A stretch of 34,213 nucleotides of DNA from Flavobacteriales bacterium (GTDB lineage Bacteria; Bacteroidota; Bacteroidia; Flavobacteriales_D; Crocinitomicaceae): positions 1 through 34,213 of the forward strand of contig CANGHX010000009.1 of the NCBI GenBank assembly GCA_947453715.1, read 5' to 3'. Shown piece after piece: positions 7,837-14,990 of the stretch; position 1 is the stretch's first letter; the number at the start of each line of letters is the position of its first letter. The translations under genes and the position numbers were made by a program. A model generated the notes under the pieces. It saw only the letters and a list, made by a program, of their open reading frames with translations. It did not search any database and was not told the origin of the DNA.

Positions 7837-8631
7837 ATGAAAGAATATAAAGATCAAATGAATCAAACAATCCGTCTTAGTGCTTCACCAAGACGGATTG
7901 TTTCGTTAGTACCTTCCCAAACTGAATTACTATATGATTTAGGATTGAACGAGGAAGTTATTGGGATAACAAAGTTTTGTATCCATCCAAAAGAATGGTT
8001 TAAATTGAAAACTAGAGTAGGTGGTACAAAAGACATTTCTTTAGCAAAAGTTTCAAAACTCAATCCTGATTTATTAATTGGGAATAAAGAGGAAAATGAA
8101 AAAGAGAACATTGAAAGTTTAAAGTCGCAATATCCTGTTTGGATGAGTGATATTTATACACTTCAAGATGCAATTGAAATGATTGAGCAAATTGGTGAAT
8201 TAGTTGATAAATCAGAAAAAGCTATTGAGATTTCAACTTCTATAAAGAATTCATTCGATCAATTTAAAACAGAAAATTCAACAAGATTTAAAGGGAATTC
8301 TCCAACAGTTTTGTATTTAATTTGGCGTAATCCTTATTTATCAGCAGGAAAAAACACTTTTATTGATTCAATTCTAAGTGAATGTGGATTTTCAAATTTC
8401 ATGAAAGAAGAAAGATACCCAGAAATAAATTTAGACTCAAAGATTTCACCTGATTATATCTTTTTAAGCTCTGAACCTTATCCATTTAAAGTTAAACATA
8501 TTAAAGAGTTAAGTCTAAATTATCCAAATTCAAAAATTCTACTTGTAGATGGTGAAATGTTTTCGTGGTATGGGTCAAGATTATTGAAAGCAACTAATTA
8601 CTTTAATCATTTGATAAATAAATTATTATAA
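7837..8631 (+). CDS. Helical-backbone metal receptor, BtuF-like substrate-binding protein without signal peptide
   Basis: The product is 264 residues with RIVSLVPSQTELLYDLGL at 20-37, the hallmark start of the BtuF/FhuD-type helical-backbone metal receptor family, and later GGTKDISL and SAGKNTFIDSIL. Family members bind vitamin B12, haem or siderophores for ABC import. Here there is no signal peptide or lipobox, so the protein is either cytoplasmic or uses an unrecognised export route; such signal-less members are common in Bacteroidota from memory. The start is adjacent to the cystathionine beta-synthase stop. Codons 10-23 contain a perfect 14-bp inverted repeat (see separate entry). The substrate is unknown; B12 would fit a methionine-cycle neighbour, but that is inference. 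Confidence 0.85.
   Translation: MKEYKDQMNQTIRLSASPRRIVSLVPSQTELLYDLGLNEEVIGITKFCIHPKEWFKLKTRVGGTKDISLAKVSKLNPDLLIGNKEENEKENIESLKSQYPVWMSDIYTLQDAIEMIEQIGELVDKSEKAIEISTSIKNSFDQFKTENSTRFKGNSPTVLYLIWRNPYLSAGKNTFIDSILSECGFSNFMKEERYPEINLDSKISPDYIFLSSEPYPFKVKHIKELSLNYPNSKILLVDGEMFSWYGSRLLKATNYFNHLINKLL
7865..7903 (+). repeat. Perfect 14-bp inverted repeat (hairpin) inside the BtuF-like coding start
   Basis: AAACAATCCGTCTT (7865-7878) and AAGACGGATTGTTT (7890-7903) are exact reverse complements with an 11-nt loop. The stem has a mixed GC core and is followed by TCGTTAGT rather than a clean U-run. It overlaps codons 10-23 of the BtuF-like gene, 28 nt after its ATG. It is more stable than most AT-rich hairpins in the window. 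Confidence 0.7.
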
Positions 8632-8661
8632 AAAAAAAACCTTGACAAAATTGCCAAGGTT
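8629..8661 (-). terminator. Rho-independent terminator of gcvT
   Basis: Read on the minus strand, AACCTTGGC-AATTTT-GTCAAGGTT forms a 9-bp stem with one G-U pair, followed directly by a run of nine T and then ATAA. It lies 27 nt beyond the gcvT stop. On the plus strand the same pair becomes an A-C mismatch and there is no U-tract, so it mainly serves the minus strand. Confidence 0.8.
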
Positions 8662-8688
8662 CTAATTATTATAATTTTAGTCAAATAA

Positions 8689-9771
8689 TTACTTTTTATA
8701 AAAAGGTAATTTTACAACTTTAGCTTTAATTCCTTTATCACGAATATCGATGAATATTTCAGAATCTAATGCTGAATTATCAACTGTAACATAACCAAGT
8801 CCAATTCCAATTTTCATAGAAGGAGACATAGTTCCTGAAGTTACTTTACCAATCGTTTCACCTCCAGCATTTTTGATTAAATAATCATGACGAGGGATCC
8901 CTCTGTCGATCATTTCAAAAGCAACTAATTTACGAGAAACTCCTTCTTCTTTTTGTTTTTTCAAGAAATCTGCATCTGTAAAGTCTTTAGTAAATTTAGT
9001 AATCCATCCTAATCCTGCTTCTAGTGGAGAAGTTGTATCATCAATGTCATTTCCGTATAAACAGAATCCCATTTCTAAACGCAATGTATCACGAGCAGCT
9101 AAACCAATAGGTTTAATACCGAAACTAGCTCCTGCTTCAAATACTTTATCCCAAACTTGATTAACATCTTCATTTTTAACATAAATTTCAAAACCTCCTG
9201 AACCTGTATAACCTGTAGAAGAAATCATAACGTTCTCAATCCCTGCAAATGTTCCATATTGGAAAGTATAGTAAACCATATCTTTCAAGTTAACATTTGT
9301 CAATGATTGCATAGCTTCTGCTGCTTTAGGACCTTGAATAGCCAATAAAGAATATTCATCTGAAAGGTTTTCCATTTCAACACCTAAATCATTCAAAGAA
9401 GAAATCCAGTTCCAATCTTTTTCAATGTTTGAAGCGTTAACAACGATGAAAAATTCCTCTGCATTTACTCTGTAAATAATTAAATCATCAACAATTCCAC
9501 CTTTACCATTTGGCATACAAGAATATTGAGCTTTTCCATCTGCAATAACAGAAACATCATTTGAAGCAAATTTTTGAATCAAATCCAATGCTTTTGGACC
9601 TCTTAAAACAAATTCTCCCATATGAGAAACATCAAAAACACCAACTGCATTTCTTACAGTTTCATGCTCAATGTTAACTCCTTCATATTGAACGGGCATA
9701 TTGTAACCTGCAAACGGAACCATTTTCGCTCCTAAAGCAATGTGTTTATCTGATAATGCTGTATTTTTCAT
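8689..9771 (-). CDS. gcvT: Glycine cleavage system T protein (aminomethyltransferase)
   Basis: GcvT moves the aminomethyl group from lipoyl-GcvH to tetrahydrofolate, making methylene-THF and ammonia in the cytoplasm. The 360-residue product contains [14 protein letters not shown], the [10 protein letters not shown] segment, the [13 protein letters not shown] motif (usually TGYTGExGxE; Gly here in place of the common Glu) and [18 protein letters not shown]. These are all standard for the family, and the length is normal. I prefer ATG 9771 over the track's TTG 9792: that TTG is the end of a TATATTTG promoter box, and family proteins begin MKNTAL. The gene stands alone between a terminator and a divergent YitT gene. 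GcvH and GcvP are not in the window. Confidence 0.95.
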   Translation of the reverse strand: MKNTALSDKHIALGAKMVPFAGYNMPVQYEGVNIEHETVRNAVGVFDVSHMGEFVLRGPKALDLIQKFASNDVSVIADGKAQYSCMPNGKGGIVDDLIIYRVNAEEFFIVVNASNIEKDWNWISSLNDLGVEMENLSDEYSLLAIQGPKAAEAMQSLTNVNLKDMVYYTFQYGTFAGIENVMISSTGYTGSGGFEIYVKNEDVNQVWDKVFEAGASFGIKPIGLAARDTLRLEMGFCLYGNDIDDTTSPLEAGLGWITKFTKDFTDADFLKKQKEEGVSRKLVAFEMIDRGIPRHDYLIKNAGGETIGKVTSGTMSPSMKIGIGLGYVTVDNSALDSEIFIDIRDKGIKAKVVKLPFYKK

Positions 9772-9789
9772 TCTTTCTAATTTTGAGTT

Positions 9790-9797
9790 CAAATATA
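9790..9797 (-). promoter_or_regulatory. -7 box of gcvT promoter (TATATTTG)
   Basis: On the minus strand TATATTTG is an exact TAnnTTTG match 18 nt before ATG 9771, the same geometry as the purL promoter. No clear -33 TTG is seen at the expected distance. Confidence 0.5.
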
Positions 9798-9882
9798 ATC
9801 AAAAAGGATTTTAAAAGTTTGAATTTTAATAATCTTGTATAGTCGTTAACATTTTTGATTTTATTTGTTAATTAACAGTTGG

Positions 9883-9948
9883 CTTCGACTTCGCTCAGCC
9901 AACTTGACTACACTAAGTAAACTCGACGGCGACTGAGCGAAGTCGAAG
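9883..9948. repeat. Flavobacterial REP-like inverted repeat CTTCGACTTCGCTCAG
   Basis: CTTCGACTTCGCTCAG (9883-9898) and CTGAGCGAAGTCGAAG (9933-9948) are perfect 16-bp reverse complements with a 34-nt spacer. The left arm is also nested in a smaller hairpin, GTTGGCT (9878-9884) with AGCCAAC (9897-9903). The element is GC-rich against an AT-rich background. From memory this sequence is dispersed in many copies in Flavobacteriia genomes. Here it lies between the divergent gcvT and YitT genes. No second copy was seen in the window. Confidence 0.8.
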
Positions 9949-10025
9949 TCGAGAGTTTGAAAAAAGTGATATTTATTCTATTTCTAAAAGAAATAATTAT
10001 TCATTTTTGTAGAAATAATATCAGG

Positions 10026-10862
10026 ATGATCAATTACAAAAATGAAATTGCCAATTATACGTATATTCTTTTAGGTAGTCTTGCTATGGCTTTTGGTGTA
10101 GTTGCATTTTTATCTCCAAATCATGTTGCTACAGGAGGAACAGCAGGATTAGCAATAGTATTGAGTAATGTTTTACCATTATCTGTTGGCTTACTAATGT
10201 TATTAATTAACATTCCTTTACTCTTAGTCAGCTTAAAATATCTTGGGAAAAAGTTTGCAATCAAAACCATTATCTGTATAGCCTTTATCGTGTTGTTTGT
10301 TGAATTATTAACTAAGATTCTAAGATTACCAAGTTTTAGTAATGATTTAATGCTTGCAACTTTATATGGTGGATTATCCGTTGGATTAGGCTTAGGATTA
10401 ATTTTTAAAGGTGGTTCTTCAGCTGGTGGTGGAACAATATTAGCTAAAATAATTTCTTCTAAAACTTCGATGAAAACGAGTACAGTTATTTTAATTTTAG
10501 ATGCATTAGTTGTACTATCAGCAGGTTACGTTTTTAAAAGTGTGGAATTGGCTTTATGGAGTTTAATTAGTATATATGTTGGTTCCAAAATTATTGACAC
10601 GATTTTAGTTGGCGGACAAAGTCAGAAAATTGTTCATATTTCTTCTTCAAAAAATCTAAATGAATTGAGTCGAATCATTTCTGAAAGTATAGGAGTTTCT
10701 GGAACAATCGTTAGTGGTAATGATTTAGAGCATTCAGAGTACAAGGATATTATTTTTATTATGATCGAAAAAAACAAATTAAATGTATTGAAGCAAATCG
10801 TGTCAAATTATGATAGTAAAGTGAAAATGATTGTCATGGAAGCAACTGAAATTTTAGGTTAA
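10026..10862 (+). CDS. YitT family membrane protein (DUF161/DUF2179)
   Basis: From ATG 10026 the protein has 278 residues with about five hydrophobic membrane segments in the first 190 residues, including YILLGSLAMAFGVVAFLSP and the GLIFKGGSSAGGGTILAKII stretch characteristic of YitT proteins. A soluble C-terminal domain of about 80 residues (DUF2179), ending KMIVMEATEILG, follows. The family is integral to the cytoplasmic membrane and its substrate is unknown. The track start, TTG 9957, would add a Lys- and Ile-rich stretch with no family counterpart and lies only 9 nt after the REP-like repeat, so I reject it. LemA follows 95 nt downstream. Confidence 0.9.
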   Translation: MINYKNEIANYTYILLGSLAMAFGVVAFLSPNHVATGGTAGLAIVLSNVLPLSVGLLMLLINIPLLLVSLKYLGKKFAIKTIICIAFIVLFVELLTKILRLPSFSNDLMLATLYGGLSVGLGLGLIFKGGSSAGGGTILAKIISSKTSMKTSTVILILDALVVLSAGYVFKSVELALWSLISIYVGSKIIDTILVGGQSQKIVHISSSKNLNELSRIISESIGVSGTIVSGNDLEHSEYKDIIFIMIEKNKLNVLKQIVSNYDSKVKMIVMEATEILG

Positions 10863-10957
10863 TTCACATTTATTAACACTTTCTATGACACTTTGTCTCA
10901 ATTCGTAAGATGGCATTTGATTTGACAAATATTACTAAATTTATAAAAAATAAACAA

Positions 10958-11533
10958 ATGAAAAAATCAAATATTATATTATTAAGCATTGGGTTATTAG
11001 TTATCATATTATTCATGTCTTATCGATCAACTTATAATACAGCAATTAATTTACAGCAAAATGTAAAGAAGTCATTTTCAAATGTAGGTACAGAGTATCA
11101 AAGAAGAGCTGATATGATTCCTGATTTAGTTAAAGTTGTAAAAAAAGCTGCGTCTAATGAAAAGGATATATTAACAAGTGTTACAAATGCACGTGCTGGA
11201 ATTTCAAACTTTTCTAATGATATAAATTCAGCTAAAACACCTGAACAAATGGATTTGGTTGGTAAAAGGATTAATTCAGCTATTAATATTGCCGTTGAAG
11301 CATATCCTCAAATAACATCAACAGAAGTTTTTATGACATTTCAAACACAGCTAGAAGGAACTGAAAATAGAATCAAAAAAGCAAGACAAGATTATAATGA
11401 ATCTGTTCAAATTTATAATTCCCATATTTTGGGTTTTTTTAATAGTATGTTTTTAAACCCAGTGAAGTTTCCTGAAAAAGAACCATTTTCAGCTGCTTCA
11501 GGAACTGAAATTCATAAAGATATAGATTTATAA
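10958..11533 (+). CDS. LemA family protein
   Basis: From ATG 10958 the 191-residue product has one N-terminal membrane anchor (NIILLSIGLLVIILFMSY) followed by the LemA helical domain: the YNTAINLQQNVKKSFSNV region, then YQRRADMIPDLVKVVKKAA, and a central helix ending NARAGIS. The bulk faces away from the short N-terminus. The upstream ATG 10910 in the track adds 16 residues before the anchor; most LemA proteins start just before the anchor, so the later ATG is preferred. It heads a LemA-TPM-TPM set, a recurring Bacteroidota arrangement of unknown role. A terminator hairpin separates it from the next gene. Confidence 0.93.
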   Translation: MKKSNIILLSIGLLVIILFMSYRSTYNTAINLQQNVKKSFSNVGTEYQRRADMIPDLVKVVKKAASNEKDILTSVTNARAGISNFSNDINSAKTPEQMDLVGKRINSAINIAVEAYPQITSTEVFMTFQTQLEGTENRIKKARQDYNESVQIYNSHILGFFNSMFLNPVKFPEKEPFSAASGTEIHKDIDL

Positions 11534-11542
11534 ATCAAAAAA

Positions 11543-11573
11543 AATAAAGGCGATTCATTGAATCGCCTTTATT
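11543..11573 (+). terminator. Strong terminator-like hairpin between lemA and the TPM genes
   Basis: AATAAAGGCGATTC (11543-11556) and GAATCGCCTTTATT (11560-11573) give a perfect 14-bp stem with a 3-nt loop, beginning 9 nt after the LemA stop. The descending arm ends CCTTTATTATATTTA, a broken U-tract, and A-rich sequence precedes the stem, so it could work in both directions. It ends only 14 nt before the next ATG at 11588, so read-through or a promoter overlapping the hairpin is needed to express the TPM genes. Confidence 0.75.
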
Positions 11574-11587
11574 ATATTTAAAGAACA

Positions 11588-12025
11588 ATGGGAGTTAAAG
11601 ATTTTTTTACAGATATTCAACAACGATCAATTCGTAAAGCGATTGAAAGTGCAGAATTAAATACTTCAGGTGAAATCAGAGTTCACTTAGAATCAAAATG
11701 CAAAATTGAACCAAAGGAACGTGCAATTGAAGTTTTTGAGAAATTGAAAATGAACGAAACAGCTTTGCGAAATGGTGTTTTATTTTACTTAGCGGTTGAT
11801 GATAAGAAATTTGCAATAATTGGTGATAAAGGTATCAATGAGCAAGTTGGTGATCAATTTTGGGATGAAGTAAAAGAATTGATGCTACTAGAATTTAAAC
11901 GTGAACAGTTTTCAGTTGGTTTATGTCAAGGAATTGAAATGACTGGTTTCAAATTAAAAGCTCATTTTCCTCATCAAAAAGATGATGTAAATGAATTAAC
12001 AAATGATATTTCTTTCGAAGAATAG
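11588..12025 (+). CDS. Small cytoplasmic TPM-domain protein
   Basis: The 145-residue protein has no signal peptide and consists almost wholly of one TPM domain (TLP18.3/Psb32/MOLO-1). Visible parts are the NTSGEIRVHLESKC strand, NGVLFYLAVDDKKFAIIGDKGI, and a downstream segment LCQGIEMTGFKLKAHFP. The acidic C-terminus is probably flexible. The family includes acid phosphatases of photosystem repair and chaperone-like proteins, but the bacterial role is unsettled. It lies between LemA and a second, membrane-bound TPM protein, which is the usual Bacteroidota arrangement. It starts 14 nt after the LemA terminator stem. An AT-rich hairpin follows at 12055-12088. Confidence 0.88.
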   Translation: MGVKDFFTDIQQRSIRKAIESAELNTSGEIRVHLESKCKIEPKERAIEVFEKLKMNETALRNGVLFYLAVDDKKFAIIGDKGINEQVGDQFWDEVKELMLLEFKREQFSVGLCQGIEMTGFKLKAHFPHQKDDVNELTNDISFEE

Positions 12026-12054
12026 AACAGGTTAGTTTATAGTTGATAATTTAT

Positions 12055-12088
12055 AGATAAGAGTTATTTTTCTATTCAATTCTTATCT
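12055..12088 (+). terminator. Weak AT-rich hairpin after first TPM gene
   Basis: AGATAAGAGTT (12055-12065) pairs with AATTCTTATCT (12078-12088) with one mismatch around a 12-nt loop, followed by TTTCTAATTT. The stem is AU-rich, so it is at most a weak terminator or a processing hairpin between the two TPM genes. Confidence 0.3.
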
Positions 12089-12114
12089 TTTCTAATTTAC
12101 ATAATACATTTTAG

Positions 12115-12900
12115 ATGTTTCAAAAATATTTTTATTCAATTACTGTAGTTCTATTTACAGTTTTTACAACTTTTGGTCAAGATGGTATTCCTGAAGCTCC
12201 AAATCCTCCAAGATTGGTAAACAATCTTTCAAAAGCATTTCCAGATTTTTTATCTCAAGGTGAAGAAGATGTATTAGAGCAAAAATTAGAAAAGTTCGCA
12301 GAAGAAACTTCGAATCAAATTGTTATCGTTATTGTTGATGATTTAAATGGTTTTGAACCAGCTGAATTTTCGTACAAGATTGGTGATAAATGGAAAATTG
12401 GACAAGAGAAAGAAGATAACGGAATTGTTATTTTAATCAAACCAACAGGTGGAAAAGGTGACCGGAAATATTTTATCGCAACTGGTAAAGGATTAGAAGG
12501 AGCTATTCCAGATGCAACTTGTCGAGAAATTGAAAACAATGAATTACTTCCCAATTTAAAACAAGGTAATTTTTATCAAGCATTAGATCAAACGACTGAT
12601 GTATTAATGAAATTAGCTAAAGGCGAATACAATTCCAAAGATTATGCAAAGAAAAACAATAAAGATTCAGTTCAAAATGTTATTGTCGTTATTATCATTA
12701 TAGTGATCATCATAATCGTGCTTTTCGGTAAAAAAGGTGGTGGAAGAGGAGGATACACAATGGGTTCTGGTGGAATCTTCTTTGGTGGCATGGGAATGGG
12801 AAGCGGTTTTGGTGGTGGAGGAAGTTCTTCTAGCGGCGGTGGATTTGGTGGATTTGGCGGCGGCGGTTTCGGCGGTGGTGGATCAGGTGGAAGCTGGTAA
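12115..12900 (+). CDS. Exported TPM-domain protein with TM anchor and Gly-rich tail
   Basis: The 261-residue product has a signal peptide to about residue 22 (ending TTFGQ), a periplasmic TPM domain at about 40-170 with NQIVIVIVDDLNG and the DNGIVILIKPTGG and GKGLEGAIPDATCREI motifs, a single membrane helix at about 188-205 (Val/Ile only) and then a Gly/Ser-rich tail ending GGGGSGGSW. This is the YgcG-type layout. It follows LemA and the small TPM protein. The Gly-rich tail would be cytoplasmic after signal cleavage, and such tails are common in the family. A Lys/Asn-rich linker precedes the helix. The biochemical role is unknown. Confidence 0.92.
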   Translation: MFQKYFYSITVVLFTVFTTFGQDGIPEAPNPPRLVNNLSKAFPDFLSQGEEDVLEQKLEKFAEETSNQIVIVIVDDLNGFEPAEFSYKIGDKWKIGQEKEDNGIVILIKPTGGKGDRKYFIATGKGLEGAIPDATCREIENNELLPNLKQGNFYQALDQTTDVLMKLAKGEYNSKDYAKKNNKDSVQNVIVVIIIIVIIIIVLFGKKGGGRGGYTMGSGGIFFGGMGMGSGFGGGGSSSSGGGFGGFGGGGFGGGGSGGSW

Positions 12901-12932
12901 ATTAGTTAAAAGTTGAAAGTTAATAATTGAAT

Positions 12933-12956
12933 AAATATTTGATTAAATATTTGACT
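12933..12956 (+). repeat. Tandem 12-bp direct repeat AAATATTTGAYT
   Basis: AAATATTTGATT (12933-12944) is followed at once by AAATATTTGACT (12945-12956), 14 nt before the DUF1003 start. Each copy contains the inner palindrome AAATATTT. It could be a regulator-binding repeat or simply AT-rich slippage. Confidence 0.45.
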
Positions 12957-12969
12957 AAATTCAAAAAGG

Positions 12970-13668
12970 ATGGGAAATAAAATTTGTGCGATAAGTAAGA
13001 AAGAGTATCCTGAAAGCAATTTGGTTTTAGGTGCGAATATCATGTTTTCAATTCGAGAAACGATTCAAAAAGAACACCCTGAATTCACAACAGAAAGCTG
13101 GATAGAAAAATCAATCTTACATGAATACCGTAGGAAATATTTAGAAAATTTAGTAAAAGATGAGTTAGGTCAGATACAAAAAATGGAATCTGAAGTTATT
13201 GATGCCATTGATTCGAACCAATTAATTACTGAAAAACTAAATTTAGAAGTAGATAGTGAATTTACATTTGGTGAACGACTTTCTGATAAAATAGCTGAAT
13301 TCGGAGGGAGTTGGTCGTTCATACTGTCTTTTTTATTTTTTATGATGCTATGGATAACAGCGAATGTTGTTCTATTAGCAAATAAAGGATTTGATCCATA
13401 TCCCTTTATTTTATTGAATTTAATTCTTTCATGTTTGGCAGCACTTCAAGCTCCAATTATTATGATGAGTCAGAATAGACAAGAACAGAAAGACCGTAAG
13501 CGAGCTGAAAATGATTATAAAACGAATTTGAAAGCAGAACTTGAAATTCGTCAATTGCATGATAAGATTGATCATTTAATTCAACATCAGAATAAAAAAA
13601 TAATGGAAATTCAAGAAATCCAATCTGATTATTTAAATGAAATAGTGAAGTTTCATAGAAAAGATTAA
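12970..13668 (+). CDS. DUF1003 family membrane protein
   Basis: The 232-residue protein starts with a short motif containing Cys6 and the LVLGANI segment. A charged helical region follows to about residue 110, then FTFGERLSDKIAEFGGSWSFI, the hallmark of DUF1003, leading into two membrane helices at about 115-137 and 145-167. The loop holds FDPYPFILLN and the second helix ends QAPIIMMSQNRQ. The C-terminal 60 residues are charged and probably coiled-coil (AELEIRQLHDKIDHL). DUF1003 proteins are inner-membrane proteins of unknown function. It lies 69 nt after the TPM gene and may share its transcript. Confidence 0.92.
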   Translation: MGNKICAISKKEYPESNLVLGANIMFSIRETIQKEHPEFTTESWIEKSILHEYRRKYLENLVKDELGQIQKMESEVIDAIDSNQLITEKLNLEVDSEFTFGERLSDKIAEFGGSWSFILSFLFFMMLWITANVVLLANKGFDPYPFILLNLILSCLAALQAPIIMMSQNRQEQKDRKRAENDYKTNLKAELEIRQLHDKIDHLIQHQNKKIMEIQEIQSDYLNEIVKFHRKD

Positions 13669-13745
13669 AATTTTCTTCAAACATGATTCTAATCACAATT
13701 ATTCTGAATTAAACAAACGAAATTTGTTGTATCAAATAAAATACA

Positions 13746-14990
13746 ATGAGTTGGGTAAAGAAAAGTCAGGAAGAAATTAGAAGTCAGATTTTTGAAGCAT
13801 TATCAAAAAATGTAAATTATCAAAAAGAATCTATTATTGGTGTACCTGGTTCATTTTTAGATGAGAAGGTTTTTCATCCTGATAAATTTAATCTAGCAGA
13901 AGCTCCTTTTCTTTCAACGCTGTTACAAAATCCAAACCATATCGGTTGTCACACCTTGGGTGAATCAGAAAGTTTTTTTGCAGGGACTCAAGAAATAGAA
14001 CGCGATGTAATTGATATTTGCGCGAAGGATATTTTAAAAGGAGGTTCTGATGAATTCGATGGATATGTTGCATCAGGCGGAACAGAAGCGAATATCCAAG
14101 CATTCTGGATTTATCGAAATTATTTTGTTCGTGAGAAAGGAGCGAAATTAGATGAAATATCGATTTTGTGTTCAGCTGATTGTCATTATTCAATGCCTAA
14201 AGGGGCGAATCTTCTAAGTATTGGTATTCAGTATATTGCTATAGATTTTGAAACTAGATCTATTTCAAAAGAACGAATTCAAGATGCCGTTCAAGAAGCA
14301 AAAAACAATGGCAAAAAATATTTTATTGTCGTTTCAAATATGATGACAACGATGTTTGGTTCTGTTGATGATGTGGATCTTTATGTAAATGTACTAACTA
14401 CTGATAATTTGAATTTTAAAATTCACATCGATGGTGCTTATGGTGGATTTTATTATCCTTTTTCAAATGAGGAAAGCAAATTGAATTTTTCAAATCCTTG
14501 GGTAAATTCTGTAACATTGGACGCTCATAAAATGGCTCAAGCTCCATATGGAACTGGTATTTTTATTGTCAGAAAAGGTTATATGCAATATGCGACAACA
14601 CAAGAAGCAAGTTATGTTGAAGGTGAAGATTGTACTTTGATAGGAAGTCGTTCAGGCGCAAATGCTATAGCTATTTGGATGATTTTATATACTTATGGAC
14701 CAAACGGTTGGTATGAGAAAATATTAGTTTTACAAAAACGAACTGAAAAAGTATGTAAACACTTGGATGAATTAGGAGTAGAGTATTATCGAAACTTACA
14801 TTCTAATATCATCACAATGAAAAGTAATTTTATTTCTGAAGAAATTGCTCATAAATATGGATTAGTACCTGATAATCATCACCAACCAAATTGGTGTAAA
14901 ATTGTTGTGATGGAACATGTTACTATGGAAAAACTAAACCCATTTTTAGAAGATTTGAAAAATAGTTTATTAGTTAATCAATTAAGCTAA
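13746..14990 (+). CDS. PLP-dependent group II amino acid decarboxylase
   Basis: The 414-residue enzyme shows the fold-type I group II decarboxylase signature: GGTEAN at 111-116 (phosphate cup), His147 in DCHYS stacking on PLP, HIDGAYGG with Asp229 and the Schiff-base lysine Lys262 in TLDAHKMAQAPYGTG. It lies in the same superfamily as histidine, tyrosine (MfnA), glutamate and aspartate decarboxylases. The short length and the DAHKMAQ form fit the bacterial histidine/tyrosine-like branch, but the substrate cannot be set by eye. It stands apart from the polyamine genes at 22575-24912. Its 3' end overlaps the convergent reductase gene by 17 nt. Confidence 0.88.
   Translation: MSWVKKSQEEIRSQIFEALSKNVNYQKESIIGVPGSFLDEKVFHPDKFNLAEAPFLSTLLQNPNHIGCHTLGESESFFAGTQEIERDVIDICAKDILKGGSDEFDGYVASGGTEANIQAFWIYRNYFVREKGAKLDEISILCSADCHYSMPKGANLLSIGIQYIAIDFETRSISKERIQDAVQEAKNNGKKYFIVVSNMMTTMFGSVDDVDLYVNVLTTDNLNFKIHIDGAYGGFYYPFSNEESKLNFSNPWVNSVTLDAHKMAQAPYGTGIFIVRKGYMQYATTQEASYVEGEDCTLIGSRSGANAIAIWMILYTYGPNGWYEKILVLQKRTEKVCKHLDELGVEYYRNLHSNIITMKSNFISEEIAHKYGLVPDNHHQPNWCKIVVMEHVTMEKLNPFLEDLKNSLLVNQLS

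Noticed and set aside
9957-10025. TTG start for the YitT gene
   Set aside because: The added residues have no family counterpart and start next to the repeat; ATG 10026 begins just before the first membrane helix.
13888-14193. Minus-strand 101-residue ORF in the decarboxylase
   Set aside because: It is antisense to conserved PLP motifs and has no signal or domain.
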